Notes: generated by a model from the sequence alone, not told the origin. Positions 1 to 8,952 are shown, counted from the first letter of the stretch. The stretch is 64,000 nt of DNA from VAZQ01 sp035293945 (GCA_035293945.1 DATGLV010000011.1:1-64000); one strand, 5' to 3'. A program made the numbers and translations.

Positions 1-468
1 CGTGCACCCGCGATCCCAAGACTCGCTTCCCGCGAGCACGCCTGCCAACCATCTCTCCAGGACCGACACAAAAATCCGCCAAACTGCTTCCCGAGGCCTC
101 ATCCGCGCCTTACAAAACGATGCTGTGAGATATCCGGGCTAAGGCGGGCTGCGCAAGTCCGCTAATCGACCCAAATGACCTCGTAGGGGCGCCCATAAAC
201 ACGTCGAAGGCGGGCGCGAGCGCCGTGAGGGGAGTGCGCGGTCGCGCCGCCGTTTGAGGGCGTTCACGCCCGGTATCGGGCTCTGGGCCTCGCTACTGAC
301 AAAAACGTGCGCGTTGCTGCGCTATTGGACCTCCATTGAAGATCTCGCGTTAGAACGGCCAAATTGACGATGGCGCAGTACCCGGGACGCTGCTGCGTCA
401 TCCGACCGTCACGCCGGAAGCGGCATCATTGGCGTACAGGCAGGGGATCGCAACGCAGGAGAGAAGCC
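1..468. other. gene-free stretch at the left edge
   Basis: No reading frame here resembles a protein I recognise. Short open frames run in from the left edge (one stops near 138) and could be the tail of an upstream gene, but they look compositionally unconvincing. The last 20 bases carry the ribosome binding site of the next gene. No tRNA or terminator was seen. Confidence 0.5.
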
Positions 469-831
469 ATGGGAAATCCATTTGTGCACGTCGAGCTGAT
501 GTCGACAGACGTCGCCAAGGCCAAGACCTTCTACGGCAACATGTTCGATTGGAAGCTCGAGGACATGCCGATGAGCGACATGACCTACACGATGATCCGT
601 GTCGGCGAGGGCACCGGCGGCGGCATGATGAAGAACCCGATCCCGAATGCGCCCTCGGCCTGGATGGCCTACGTTTTGGTCGACGACATTCGTGCGGCGA
701 CCGCGAAGGCCAAATCGCTCGGCGCGAACATCATGAAAGATGTCACCGAGGTGCCGGGCGCCGGCTCCTTCAGCATCATCACCGATCCGACCGGTGCCAT
801 GCTCGGCTTGTGGCAGCAGAGGCACGGCTAA
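469..831 (+). CDS. VOC family (glyoxalase/bleomycin-resistance-like) protein
   Basis: A 120-residue single VOC module. The N-terminal half has HVEL at residues 7-10 and a DVAKAKTFYGNMF helix; the C-terminal half ends with the typical DPTGAMLGLW strand, giving two beta-alpha-beta-beta-beta units. The family includes glyoxalases, dioxygenases and antibiotic-binding proteins, and the substrate cannot be read from the sequence. The ATG at 469 is preferred over an in-frame ATG at 364 because AGGAGA lies 7-13 bases upstream and the extra N-terminus is arginine-rich and unlike the family. The glutathione transferase gene follows after about 57 bases on the same strand, so the two may be co-transcribed in a detoxification role (inference). 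Confidence 0.85.
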   Translation: MGNPFVHVELMSTDVAKAKTFYGNMFDWKLEDMPMSDMTYTMIRVGEGTGGGMMKNPIPNAPSAWMAYVLVDDIRAATAKAKSLGANIMKDVTEVPGAGSFSIITDPTGAMLGLWQQRHG

Positions 832-888
832 GTTTGGCCGCGATCAGGCCGGATGGAAGTTCTTGATGACCAACTGGGCGAGACGTTC

Positions 889-1506
889 ATGACCGATCTG
901 ACCCTCTATCATGCCGCACCCTCCCGCTCCTCCGTCGTTCTCTGGATGCTGGAGGAGCTGGGTCAGCCCTATGACCTGCACCTTCTGAGCCTGAAGAAAG
1001 GCGACAACCGCGCCGCCGATTACCTGAAGGTCAATCCGATGGGGAAGGTGCCGGCGCTCAGGCATGGCGACGTGGTGATCACGGAAGGGGCGGCGATCTG
1101 CACCTATCTGGCCGATGCGTTTCCGCAGGCCAAGCTCAACGTCCCGATCGGCGATCCGCGGCGCGGTCCCTACCTCAAATGGCTATTCTTCGGGCCGACC
1201 TGCCTCGAAGCTGCGATCATCGATCGCTCGTTCCCGCGCAGCGGCGAGCCGCCGCGCGCCGCCTTGGGGTATGGCGACCATGAGAGCGTGATGAACGTGC
1301 TGTCGGAGGCGGTCGGTAAGGGGCCGTATCTGATGGGCGAGCAATTCACCGCCGCCGATGTGGTCATCGGGTCGGCAATTCGCTGGGGGATGCTATTCAA
1401 GGGCGTGCCGGAACGGCCGGAATTCGTCGCCTACGCCGGGCGCCTTGCCGAGCGAGCGGCGGCCAGGCGCGCGACCGAAAAGGACCAGGAGCTCGCCAAA
1501 GGCTGA
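889..1506 (+). CDS. glutathione S-transferase family protein
   Basis: A 205-residue two-domain GST. The N-terminal thioredoxin fold has a Ser-rich start (APSRSS, residues 10-15) that would hold the glutathione-activating hydroxyl, the cis-proline motif NPMGKVPAL (49-57) and the ITEGAAI segment that contacts the gamma-glutamyl group (64-70). The C-terminal helical domain contains FTAADVVIG, the N-capping-box region of GSTs. The start at 889 (MTDLTLYH) fits the family better than the upstream ATG at 853, which would add 12 residues before the first beta strand. It is probably a cytosolic conjugation or detoxification enzyme; substrate unknown. Confidence 0.88.
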   Translation: MTDLTLYHAAPSRSSVVLWMLEELGQPYDLHLLSLKKGDNRAADYLKVNPMGKVPALRHGDVVITEGAAICTYLADAFPQAKLNVPIGDPRRGPYLKWLFFGPTCLEAAIIDRSFPRSGEPPRAALGYGDHESVMNVLSEAVGKGPYLMGEQFTAADVVIGSAIRWGMLFKGVPERPEFVAYAGRLAERAAARRATEKDQELAKG

Positions 1507-1645
1507 CGCGCCTCGGCTCGCTTCCCGGTCTCTGATTTATCCGATTTTTACTGCGGCGACATGCGCCCCGGCATACGCGCCCGTGCGCATTGCGATTTGC
1601 CGCGCCCGAGCTAGATTGCGCCCCAGGCACGCGGGAGGATGAAGC

Positions 1646-2503
1646 ATGTCTCATCGCAATCTGATCGGGATGATGGCGGGCGTGGTGGCTCTCGCGGTGC
1701 TTGCGGGCCACGCGCAGGCCCAAGCTTTCGATCCTGCCAAATATCCCGACTGGAAGGGACAGTGGCTGCGCACCGGGCGCGGCAACGGCAACGCCTGGGA
1801 TCCGACCAAGCCGCTGGGCCTGGGCGAGCAGGCGCCGCTCATTCCGGAATATCAGAAGATGCTCGAGGCCTCCGTGGCCGACGAGAAAGCCGGCGGCCAG
1901 GGCATCGATCCGACCTATTTGTGTGCGCCCTCGGGCCTGCCGCGCAGCATGATCGTGGTGGCCCCGATGGAGATCATCATCACTCCCGAAACCACCTATG
2001 TGGCCCTGGAGCTCTTCAACACGCACCGGCGCATCTACACGGATGGGCGCGACTGGCCGGCCAAGATCGAGCCGAGCTCGGAGGGTTACTCGATCGGCCA
2101 CTGGGTGGATAGCAAGCGCAGCGGCCGTTACGACCAGCTGATCGTCGAGACGCGCGGCCTCAAGGGCCCGCACACCTACGACTCAAGCGGCGTGCCGTTT
2201 CACAAGGATGATCAGGCGATCATCTTCGAGCGTCTCTACAGCGACAAGGATGATCCCAACATCCTGCACAACGAGGTCACCACCATCGACCACGCGCTGA
2301 CACGCCCCTGGACGGTGACGCGCAGCTATCACCGCGACACTTCGCGGCCGCACCCGCTGTGGACCGAGACCTATTGCACCGAGGACAACCATCACGTCTT
2401 TCTCAACGGCCACAACTATCTGATCAGCGGCGACGGCTATTTGATGCCGGCCCGCAAGAACGAGCCGCCGCCCGACCTGCGCAATTTTCCGGCTGCGAAA
2501 TAG
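1646..2503 (+). CDS. secreted protein of unknown function (paralogue 1)
   Basis: 285 residues with a clear Sec signal peptide (hydrophobic stretch about 8-20, AQA cleavage around 25-27), so periplasmic. GGGAGG sits 7 bases before the ATG. The mature protein starts with a KYPDWKGQW motif. Its C-terminal half has the pattern LIVETRGL, then SSGVPFHKDD, ERLYSDKDDPNILHNEVTTIDH and PWTVTR, which recurs in a large uncharacterised family of secreted proteins. The next gene is a clear paralogue, sharing PEYQKM/IWEA, RRIYTDGR, GYSIG, DPxILxNEITTxDHAxTxPWTV and NQ/EPPPD near the C-terminus. I know no function. A cytochrome c gene follows the pair, hinting at a periplasmic redox role, but that is only context. 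Confidence 0.8.
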   Translation: MSHRNLIGMMAGVVALAVLAGHAQAQAFDPAKYPDWKGQWLRTGRGNGNAWDPTKPLGLGEQAPLIPEYQKMLEASVADEKAGGQGIDPTYLCAPSGLPRSMIVVAPMEIIITPETTYVALELFNTHRRIYTDGRDWPAKIEPSSEGYSIGHWVDSKRSGRYDQLIVETRGLKGPHTYDSSGVPFHKDDQAIIFERLYSDKDDPNILHNEVTTIDHALTRPWTVTRSYHRDTSRPHPLWTETYCTEDNHHVFLNGHNYLISGDGYLMPARKNEPPPDLRNFPAAK

Positions 2504-2570
2504 CGGCCGCGTACAGAGTCGTGGCATCCACGCCTTCCTTGGTTGGCAGCCAGAATGGCTGCGATCGGCC

Positions 2571-2606
2571 GGGCGTCTGCTCCCGCCTTCGACGGGCTAT
2601 GGCCCG
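2571..2606. repeat. 36-bp dispersed repeat (family C), copy 1
   Basis: This intergenic 36-mer has GGGCGTCT at its left end and TTCGACGGGCTATG near its right end. It is repeated almost exactly, in the opposite orientation, at 12338-12373; the two differ mainly in a 9-10 base middle. Both copies are intergenic. Confidence 0.7.
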
Positions 2607-2726
2607 TCCATAACTCTTCTACTTGGCAAAGCCCCTCCCGCTCGCCGCGAAATCGCGCTACGCTCGACGTCAGAACAACGAAGCCGGCGGCGCTTGCGCG
2701 ACCTCGGCAATCAAAGGAGGAAGCTG

Positions 2727-3569
2727 ATGTTACCGAAGAGCCCGATCGGCGCAGCCGTGCTGGCGGCCGCCTTGCTGCTGCCCCTCCTCGCCAAGGCCGA
2801 GGACGCCAAGCAATATCCCAATTGGGACGCACTTTGGATTCGCGGCAGCCCGGTCGGCGCCTGGGATCCGAATTTCCCGCCGGGACGCGGGCAGAAGCCG
2901 CCGCTGACGCCGGAGTACCAGAAAATCTGGGAAGCCAATCTCGCCAAGCAGGCGCGCGGCGAGGAATTCGATATCAAGTCGACCTGCGGGCCGGTCGGCA
3001 TGCCGCGGCTGATGACGCTCTATGAGCCGATTGAGATCGTGGTCAAGCCGAAGATGACGTACATGCTGGCGGAATCCATGAGCCCGATCCGCCGCATCTA
3101 TACCGACGGGCGCAGCTGGCCGAAGATCGAGGATGCGGGCTTCCTCGGTTATTCGATCGGCACCTGGAGCGACACCACCAACAGCGGCACCTACGACACG
3201 CTCGAGGTCGAGACGCGTTACATGCGCGGTCCGCGCCTGATGGATTCGACCGGCATTCCGCTCGCCGACGACAACCAGACCGTGGTCAAGGAGAAGCTGT
3301 ATCTTGACAAGAACGATCCCGACATCCTGCGCAACGAGATCACCACCTACGACCACGCCTTCACGCATCCCTGGACGGTGTCTCGCTTCTATCGCCGCGA
3401 GCACAACCCGATCTTCGCCGAGTACAATTGCACCGAAGACAATCCCTGGGTAGCGATCGGCGGTGAGCTGTACTTGAAGGACACGCAAGGCTACATCATG
3501 CCGATCCAGAAGAACCAGCCGCCTCCGGACCAGAAGTATTTCCAGAAGTATTGGCCGGCGAAGAAGTGA
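2727..3569 (+). CDS. secreted protein of unknown function (paralogue 2)
   Basis: 280 residues with a Sec signal peptide (AAVLAAALLLPLLAKAE, cleavage around residue 23). An excellent AAAGGAGG lies 6 bases before the ATG at 2727, which rules out the upstream in-frame ATG at 2694. It is a tandem paralogue of the gene at 1646: QYPNWDALWIRG replaces YPDWKGQWLR, and RRIYTDGRSWP, GYSIGTW, LEVETRYMRGP and NEITTYDHAFTHPWTVSRFYRRE align along its length. Both have one conserved cysteine in a TxLC/STCG-PxGxPR context and one in YNCTEDN or YCTEDN, possibly a disulfide pair (inference). Its stop codon lies in the first unit of a short tandem repeat. Confidence 0.8.
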   Translation: MLPKSPIGAAVLAAALLLPLLAKAEDAKQYPNWDALWIRGSPVGAWDPNFPPGRGQKPPLTPEYQKIWEANLAKQARGEEFDIKSTCGPVGMPRLMTLYEPIEIVVKPKMTYMLAESMSPIRRIYTDGRSWPKIEDAGFLGYSIGTWSDTTNSGTYDTLEVETRYMRGPRLMDSTGIPLADDNQTVVKEKLYLDKNDPDILRNEITTYDHAFTHPWTVSRFYRREHNPIFAEYNCTEDNPWVAIGGELYLKDTQGYIMPIQKNQPPPDQKYFQKYWPAKK

Positions 3570-3611
3570 CTGGGCCGAGAAGTGACTTGGCCGAGAAGTG
3601 ACTTGGGCCGA
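3563..3611. repeat. three-unit tandem repeat at the gene end
   Basis: Three consecutive 16-17 base units (GAAGTGACTGGGCCGA, GAAGTGACTTGGCCGA, and one with an extra G) cover 3563-3578, 3579-3594 and 3595-3611. The first unit contains the TGA stop of the upstream gene, so unit loss or gain would not change the protein. Confidence 0.85.
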
Positions 3612-3687
3612 CAAGCAAAACCGCCGCAGTAAGTCTCGCGCGCCTTCTCGTTGAAGCGGGAAGGCGCTGCATTCAACGGGAGGAAAA

Positions 3688-4056
3688 ATGCCGGAAATTA
3701 GTCGAAGCGTCCGCGTCGGCGTCAGCCTGCTGTTCGCGTTGCAGGCCAGCGCCTTGGCAGCCGATGTGCAACACGGGAAGCAGGTGTTCGAGGCTTGCGC
3801 GGCCTGTCACTCAGATAAGCCGGACGCACTCGGCCCCAATCTCACCGGCGTGATCGGCCGCAAGGCGGGCTCGCGCGACGATTTCCGCTATTCCGCCGCC
3901 ATGATGCGCGCCGGCTTCACTTGGGATGAAAGCAATCTCCGCCAGTACCTCAAGGACCCGCAGGCCAAGGTCAAGGGCAACCGCATGCCGTTCTCCGGCC
4001 TCGCTGACCCCAAAGACGTCGACGACGTGATCGCCTATATCGAGACACTGAAATAA
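3688..4056 (+). CDS. small soluble class I cytochrome c
   Basis: 122 residues: a signal peptide ending ALAA near residue 25, then a mature domain of about 97 residues with one haem-binding CAACH (Cys37, Cys40, His41) and Met100 in NRMPFSGL as the likely sixth ligand. GPNLTGVIGRKAG follows the haem motif as in mitochondrial-type cytochromes c, and DVDDVIAYIETL forms the C-terminal helix. It should carry electrons in the periplasm; the partner is unknown. Candidate donors in the window are the orphan Mo-hydroxylase at 6637 or the products of the two preceding secreted-protein genes, but this rests on proximity only. GGGAGGA precedes the ATG. Confidence 0.92.
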   Translation: MPEISRSVRVGVSLLFALQASALAADVQHGKQVFEACAACHSDKPDALGPNLTGVIGRKAGSRDDFRYSAAMMRAGFTWDESNLRQYLKDPQAKVKGNRMPFSGLADPKDVDDVIAYIETLK

Positions 4057-4214
4057 ACAGCGCAAACCGGTAATACAGGATGCGGGGCGTGGCGGCGAAA
4101 CGCAGGTAGAAATGCCGGCGGGGATCGTGTATTGAGCCGCCCGACAACCTATATAGCGGGAGTGCTGGCGCCTGAGCGTGGGCGGCTGGGATTCTCGAGG
4201 ACTTCGAGCGGACC

Positions 4215-4616
4215 ATGTCTTCAGTTATCATCGTCATTCATCTCGTGCTGGTGATCGCCCTGGTCGCGGTCATCTTGCTGCAAAAATCCGAGGGAGGCGG
4301 GCTCGGGATCGGCTCGACCGGCGGATTTCTCTCCAGCCGCGGCACCGCCAACGTGCTGACGCGAACCACCGCCTATCTGGCGCTGGCGTTTTTCGGCACC
4401 AGCCTGGCGCTGTCCTGGATCGCGAGCTTCGATCGCAAGCCGACCTCGATCCTCACCGGAGCGCCTCCGGCGCAGAACCAACCGGGCCCGGCCAACAACG
4501 CGCCGCTGGCACCGGGCGGGGGCGGCCTGCTCAAACAGCTGCAGCAGAACGAGGCCCCGGCGCAGCCGGCACCGGCCCAGCCTTCCGGCGGGCCGCAGGT
4601 GCCGCAGTCGCAGTAG
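4215..4616 (+). CDS. secG: SecG, protein-export membrane subunit
   Basis: 133 residues. It has two transmembrane segments (about 3-22 and 51-70) joined by the LLQKSEGGGLGIGSTGGFLSS-type loop (conserved QxxxGGGLG core), then a Pro/Gln/Ala-rich cytoplasmic tail that varies among alphaproteobacteria. SecG is the accessory subunit of the SecYEG translocon and speeds SecA-driven export. A strong hairpin terminator lies just after the gene. In relatives secG sits directly upstream of pyrG, as here. Confidence 0.95.
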   Translation: MSSVIIVIHLVLVIALVAVILLQKSEGGGLGIGSTGGFLSSRGTANVLTRTTAYLALAFFGTSLALSWIASFDRKPTSILTGAPPAQNQPGPANNAPLAPGGGGLLKQLQQNEAPAQPAPAQPSGGPQVPQSQ

Positions 4617-4632
4617 GCGAGAAGCGAGAAGA

Positions 4633-4661
4633 AAGGGCCGGGGAAACCGGCCCTTCGGTTT
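4633..4661 (+). terminator. rho-independent terminator after secG
   Basis: A perfect 9-bp stem AAGGGCCGG/CCGGCCCTT (4633-4641 and 4647-4655) with a GGAAA loop is followed by CGGTTTTG. It ends the secG unit and leaves pyrG to its own promoter. Confidence 0.8.
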
Positions 4662-4855
4662 TGTAGCATTGGTTCGCGGCCGCCCGGATGCGCGGGTGGC
4701 GTGCGTCGCGTTGCGGTGTCGCGATAAGCGCGAGCCCGGCGACCAATGAGGAGACTGTTGGTGGAGCTCGCGATGGCGAAGGACCGATTCTTCCTGGGTA
4801 TTGTGTTGCGAAAGCCCTCGTCGAATCGAAGGGGAGGCGCTAAAGGTTAGGTCCC

Positions 4856-6484
4856 ATGGCGCGGTACATATTCATCACCGGCGGCGTGGTCTCCTCTCTC
4901 GGCAAGGGTCTCGCATCGGCAGCGCTCGGGGCGCTGCTGCAGGCGCGGGGCTATTCCGTGCGGCTGCGCAAGCTCGATCCCTACCTCAATGTCGATCCCG
5001 GGACGATGTCGCCCTATCAGCATGGCGAGGTCTTCGTCACCGACGATGGCGCGGAGACCGATCTCGATCTCGGCCACTACGAGCGCTTCACCGGTCGGCC
5101 CGCGGACCGCCAATGCAACATCACGGCGGGCCGCATCTATCAGGAGATCCTCGCGAGCGAACGGCGCGGCGATTATCTCGGCTCGACCATTCAAGTGGTG
5201 CCGCACGTCACCAACGCGATCAAGCAGTTCATCCTCGATGGCAATGACGGCTACGATTTCGTGCTGTGCGAGATCGGCGGCACGGTCGGCGACATCGAAG
5301 GCCTGCCGTTCTTCGAAGCGATACGCCAGCTCGGCATTGACCTGCCGCGCCGCCACGCGATCTTCATCCATCTCACTCTGATGCCGTATATCCCGAGTGC
5401 CGGCGAGCTCAAGACCAAGCCGACGCAGCATTCGGTCAAGGAGCTGCGCTCGATCGGCATCCAACCCGACATCCTTCTGTGCCGCACCGACCGCCCCATC
5501 CCCAAGGAGGAGCGGCGCAAGCTCGCGCTGTTCTGCAATGTGCGCGAGAGCGCGGTGATCGAGGCGCAGGATGTCGACAACATCTATGCGGTGCCCGAGG
5601 CCTATCACTTCGCCGGTCTCGACCGCGAGGTGCTGGCCGCCTTCGGCATCGAAAGCGCGCCCATCCCGGATCTTTCGATCTGGCGCTTCATCAACGAGCG
5701 CATCCACAATCCGGAGGGCGACGTCACCATCGCCATCGTCGGCAAGTACACCGGCATGAAGGATGCGTATAAATCGCTGATCGAAGCCTTGTCGCACGGC
5801 GGCATCGCCAACAAGGTCAAGGTCAATCTCGACTGGATCGAGAGCGAGGTGTTCGAGCGCGAGGACCCGACGCCCTTTCTCGAGCACGTCGACGGCATAT
5901 TGGTGCCGGGCGGCTTCGGCCAGCGTGGGGCTGAAGGCAAGATCAAGGCTGCGCAGTTCGCGCGCGAGCGGCACGTGCCCTATTTCGGCATCTGCTTCGG
6001 CATGCAGATGGCGGTGGTCGAGGCGGCGCGCAACCTATGCGGCATAGCCGAGGCCAATTCGACTGAGTTCGGCACCACGCCCGAGCCGGTGGTCGGGCTC
6101 ATGACCGAATGGATGAAGGGTAACGAGCTGCAAAGGCGCGGCCGCGAGGTCGACCTCGGCGGCACCATGCGGCTCGGGGCTTATCCGGCGCTGCTGCAGC
6201 GTGGCAGCCGGGTCGCCGGCATCTACGGCACCAACGAAATATCCGAGCGCCATCGCCACCGCTACGAAGTCAACACAGCCTATCGGGGCCGCCTCGAGCA
6301 GCACGGCATGCGCTTCTGCGCCATGTCGCCCGATGGTCTATTGCCGGAAATGATCGAGTACGAGAACCATCCCTGGTTCATCGGCGTGCAGTTCCATCCG
6401 GAGCTCAAGTCGCGTCCGTTCGAGCCGCACCCTTTATTTGCTTCGTTCGTCGGCGCCGCGGTGGAGCAGAGCCGGCTGGTGTAG
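4856..6484 (+). CDS. pyrG: CTP synthase
   Basis: 542 residues, full family length. It makes CTP from UTP, ATP and glutamine, the last step of pyrimidine nucleotide synthesis. The N-terminal synthetase domain begins RYIFITGGVVSSLGKG, the phosphate-binding signature, and has the DPYLNVDPGTMSP and EIGGTVGDIEG motifs. The C-terminal class I glutamine amidotransferase domain has GGFGQRG, the nucleophile Cys380 in GICFGMQ, and the His-Glu pair in QFHPELKSRP. The start at MARYIF is fixed by the family N-terminus. Downstream is a palindromic repeat, not kdsA as in many relatives. Confidence 0.98.
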   Translation: MARYIFITGGVVSSLGKGLASAALGALLQARGYSVRLRKLDPYLNVDPGTMSPYQHGEVFVTDDGAETDLDLGHYERFTGRPADRQCNITAGRIYQEILASERRGDYLGSTIQVVPHVTNAIKQFILDGNDGYDFVLCEIGGTVGDIEGLPFFEAIRQLGIDLPRRHAIFIHLTLMPYIPSAGELKTKPTQHSVKELRSIGIQPDILLCRTDRPIPKEERRKLALFCNVRESAVIEAQDVDNIYAVPEAYHFAGLDREVLAAFGIESAPIPDLSIWRFINERIHNPEGDVTIAIVGKYTGMKDAYKSLIEALSHGGIANKVKVNLDWIESEVFEREDPTPFLEHVDGILVPGGFGQRGAEGKIKAAQFARERHVPYFGICFGMQMAVVEAARNLCGIAEANSTEFGTTPEPVVGLMTEWMKGNELQRRGREVDLGGTMRLGAYPALLQRGSRVAGIYGTNEISERHRHRYEVNTAYRGRLEQHGMRFCAMSPDGLLPEMIEYENHPWFIGVQFHPELKSRPFEPHPLFASFVGAAVEQSRLV

Positions 6485-6501
6485 TGGCTGTAGGGAACTG
6501 C

Positions 6502-6616
6502 GAGTCATGGCCGGGCTTGTCCTGGCTTGTCCCGGCCATCCACGACTTGTTAGGCTGACCGGCGGCAGAAAGACGTGGATGCCCGGCACAAGGCAGCACA
6601 AGGCCGGGCATGACTC
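6502..6616. repeat. about 115-bp palindromic intergenic element (family A), copy 1
   Basis: The ends are an inverted repeat GAGTCATG...CATGACTC. Inside are two hairpins: ATGGCCGGG...CCCGGCCAT on the left and ATGCCCGGC...GCCGGGCAT on the right, joined by CCACG...CGTGG arms. The whole element recurs at 10978-11085 in the reverse orientation, with nearly identical left (GGCTTGTCCTGGCTTGTCCC) and right halves and a more variable centre. It resembles the REP-like elements common between genes of Bradyrhizobium relatives and separates pyrG from the accessory gene at 6637. Confidence 0.85.
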
Positions 6617-6636
6617 CCAGAGGCAGCGGTGCTCAT

Positions 6637-8952
6637 ATGGCAATGCTCACCACAGAACCGAACGCCAGCACCCGAACCAGTGACACCCTCGACCGGCGCG
6701 CGTTTCTCACCACGAGCGGCGCGCTGGTGGTGACGCTTGCGGCTGGCATCGGCGCATCGCTCGAGCCCGCAGCGGCTGCCGTCAACGGCACGCCGGTGCG
6801 GCCACCGCTCAAGGGCGATCAGCTCTCCTCCTATATCAGCATCGAAGCGGATGGCACCGTCCTCGCCTATTACGGCAAGATCGATGGCGGGCAGGGCCTC
6901 GGCACCTCGATCGCCCAGATGGTGGCGGAGGAAATCGATGTTCCGTTCGAGCGCGTGCGCGTCGTCATGGGCGACAACGGCCTTACCCTAGACATGGGCG
7001 GCGCGAGCGCTGCGATCGGTGTGTCACATGGCGGCATGGTGCTGCGTCGCACGGCCGCGCTCGCGCGCCATATCCTGATCGGGCTTGCTGCCGATGCCTT
7101 GCGGCTTCCGGCAAGCGAGCTCACGGTGACGGATGGTGTGGTGCATTCGACCCGCGATCCTGCGCAAGGCGTCAGCTATGCCGAGCTGATCGGCGGACGC
7201 TATTTCGACGACAAGGTCGCGTGGAACGGCAAGCTGTCCAACGCACTCGCCGTCGATGTGACGGTGCCGCTGAAGACGCCGGACCAATTCAAGGTCATCG
7301 GTCAATCATTCCGGCGCCGCGATCTGCCCGGCAAAGTCTTCGGCACCCTCGACTTCGTCAACGACGTGCGGCTGCAGGATATGCTGCACGCCCGCATGAT
7401 CCGCCCGCGCGTCGCCGGCGCCGTACCGGTTGCGGTCGAGGAAGCCTCAATCAAGCAAATTCCTGGTGCACAGGTCGTCTGGATCAAGGATTTGCTCGCC
7501 GTCGTCGCCGAAAAGGAATGGAACGCAGTCAAGGCTGCGTCTGCCCTGAAGGTGACTTGGTCGGCTTCGCAGCCGAATTTTCCCGGGAACGACGGCCTGC
7601 ACGCGCATATCCGCAACGCTCCAGTCGTCAAGCGCACGATCCAACGCGAGAACGGCTCGGTCGAGCAGGGTTTCGCGGAGGCCGCGCGCGTCATCGAGGG
7701 CGAATACGAATATCCGACCCAATCCCATGCCAGCATGGGGCCGGCCTGCGCCGTCGCCGACGTGCGCGACGGCAAGGCGACGATCTGGACCAGCTCGCAG
7801 AAGCCGTACGATTCGGCGGCCTGCGTCGCCGAGCTGCTCGGCTTGCCGCGGGAGAATGTGCGAGCGATCTGGATGTTTGGCACCGGCTCCTACGGGCGCA
7901 ATGATGCCGGAGATGCGACCGCGGATGCGGCCGTGCTGTCACAGCATCTCGGTCGCCCTGTGCGCGTGCAATATATGCGGCATGAGGGGCTCGCCTGGGA
8001 TCCCAAAGGGACCGCATCGGTCAGCCGCAATCGCGCCGGTATCGATGCGGACGGCAAGGTCATCGCCTACGAGAATATCGGCAAGGCGTTCTCGCGCCTC
8101 GATGTGTCGACCCGCGAGGGCAGGGCGGTGGACGTGCTCGCCGGGCATCTTCTGCGCCTGCCGCTGAAGCCGGAGCAGGGATTTGAGATTCCGGTTGCTT
8201 CCTACACATTCGATCATGGGCGCCTCGGCTGGGAGACGATCCCGCCGCTTCTGGATCGCGCCTCGCCGCTGCGCTCGACGCATCTGCGCGATCCTTACGG
8301 CCCGCCGATCCTGTTCGGCAGCGAATCCTTCATGGATGAGGTGGCGGCCGCGACCAATACCGATCCGGTGGAATTTCGCCTAAAATATCTCAAGAACCCG
8401 CGCGACCGCGACGCCGTCAGGGTTGCGGCCGAGCACTACGGCTGGGACAAGCGCACCTCGCCGCGCAAGGGCAGGGGCGATGAGGTTGCGACCGGGCGCG
8501 GCATCGCGTTCCGCCGCCATTTCGATACCTTCATCGCGCTCATCGCCGAAGTGCAGGTGCATCGCCAGAGCGGCAAGATCGATATATCCCGCTATGTCTG
8601 CGCCCATGACGTCGGCCTGATCGTCAATCCGGAGACCTTGCACCACGTCATCGAGCGCCAGCTCGTTTACGGCACCAGCCGGGCGATGTTCGAGGAAGTG
8701 CGTTTTGATGAAAACATGGTGACCAGCGTCGATTGGTCCACCTACCCGGTGCTGCACGTGGATATGGTGCCTTCGCGGATCGACATTGTGCTGATCGACC
8801 GCCCGGAGGCAGCGCCCTCTGGGGCCGCCGAGATGGCGCTGGGCCTCGTGCCGGCCGCGATCGGAAATGCCGTGTTCGATGCGACCGGCGTGCGCTTGCG
8901 ACGCGTGCCGTTCACGCCGGAACGCGTGAAAGCGGCACTCGATCGCGCATGA
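6637..8952 (+). CDS. molybdopterin-binding large subunit, xanthine dehydrogenase/isoquinoline oxidoreductase family
   Basis: 771 residues. A twin-arginine signal peptide is clear (DRRAFLTTSGALVV near residues 20-33, ending AAAAV near 49), so the protein should be exported folded with its molybdenum cofactor. The body matches the periplasmic IorB-type large subunits: IDGGQGLGTSIAQMVAEE, GGASAAIGVSHGGMVLR, SHASMGPACAVA, and near the C-terminus GAAEMALGLVPAAIGNAVFDATG, which carries the catalytic Glu of the family. These enzymes hydroxylate N-heterocycles or aldehydes and normally need a separate 2Fe-2S subunit. None is present nearby. The ATG at 6637 is chosen because an upstream ATG at 6610 lies inside the palindromic element. 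Substrate unknown. Confidence 0.88.
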   Translation: MAMLTTEPNASTRTSDTLDRRAFLTTSGALVVTLAAGIGASLEPAAAAVNGTPVRPPLKGDQLSSYISIEADGTVLAYYGKIDGGQGLGTSIAQMVAEEIDVPFERVRVVMGDNGLTLDMGGASAAIGVSHGGMVLRRTAALARHILIGLAADALRLPASELTVTDGVVHSTRDPAQGVSYAELIGGRYFDDKVAWNGKLSNALAVDVTVPLKTPDQFKVIGQSFRRRDLPGKVFGTLDFVNDVRLQDMLHARMIRPRVAGAVPVAVEEASIKQIPGAQVVWIKDLLAVVAEKEWNAVKAASALKVTWSASQPNFPGNDGLHAHIRNAPVVKRTIQRENGSVEQGFAEAARVIEGEYEYPTQSHASMGPACAVADVRDGKATIWTSSQKPYDSAACVAELLGLPRENVRAIWMFGTGSYGRNDAGDATADAAVLSQHLGRPVRVQYMRHEGLAWDPKGTASVSRNRAGIDADGKVIAYENIGKAFSRLDVSTREGRAVDVLAGHLLRLPLKPEQGFEIPVASYTFDHGRLGWETIPPLLDRASPLRSTHLRDPYGPPILFGSESFMDEVAAATNTDPVEFRLKYLKNPRDRDAVRVAAEHYGWDKRTSPRKGRGDEVATGRGIAFRRHFDTFIALIAEVQVHRQSGKIDISRYVCAHDVGLIVNPETLHHVIERQLVYGTSRAMFEEVRFDENMVTSVDWSTYPVLHVDMVPSRIDIVLIDRPEAAPSGAAEMALGLVPAAIGNAVFDATGVRLRRVPFTPERVKAALDRA

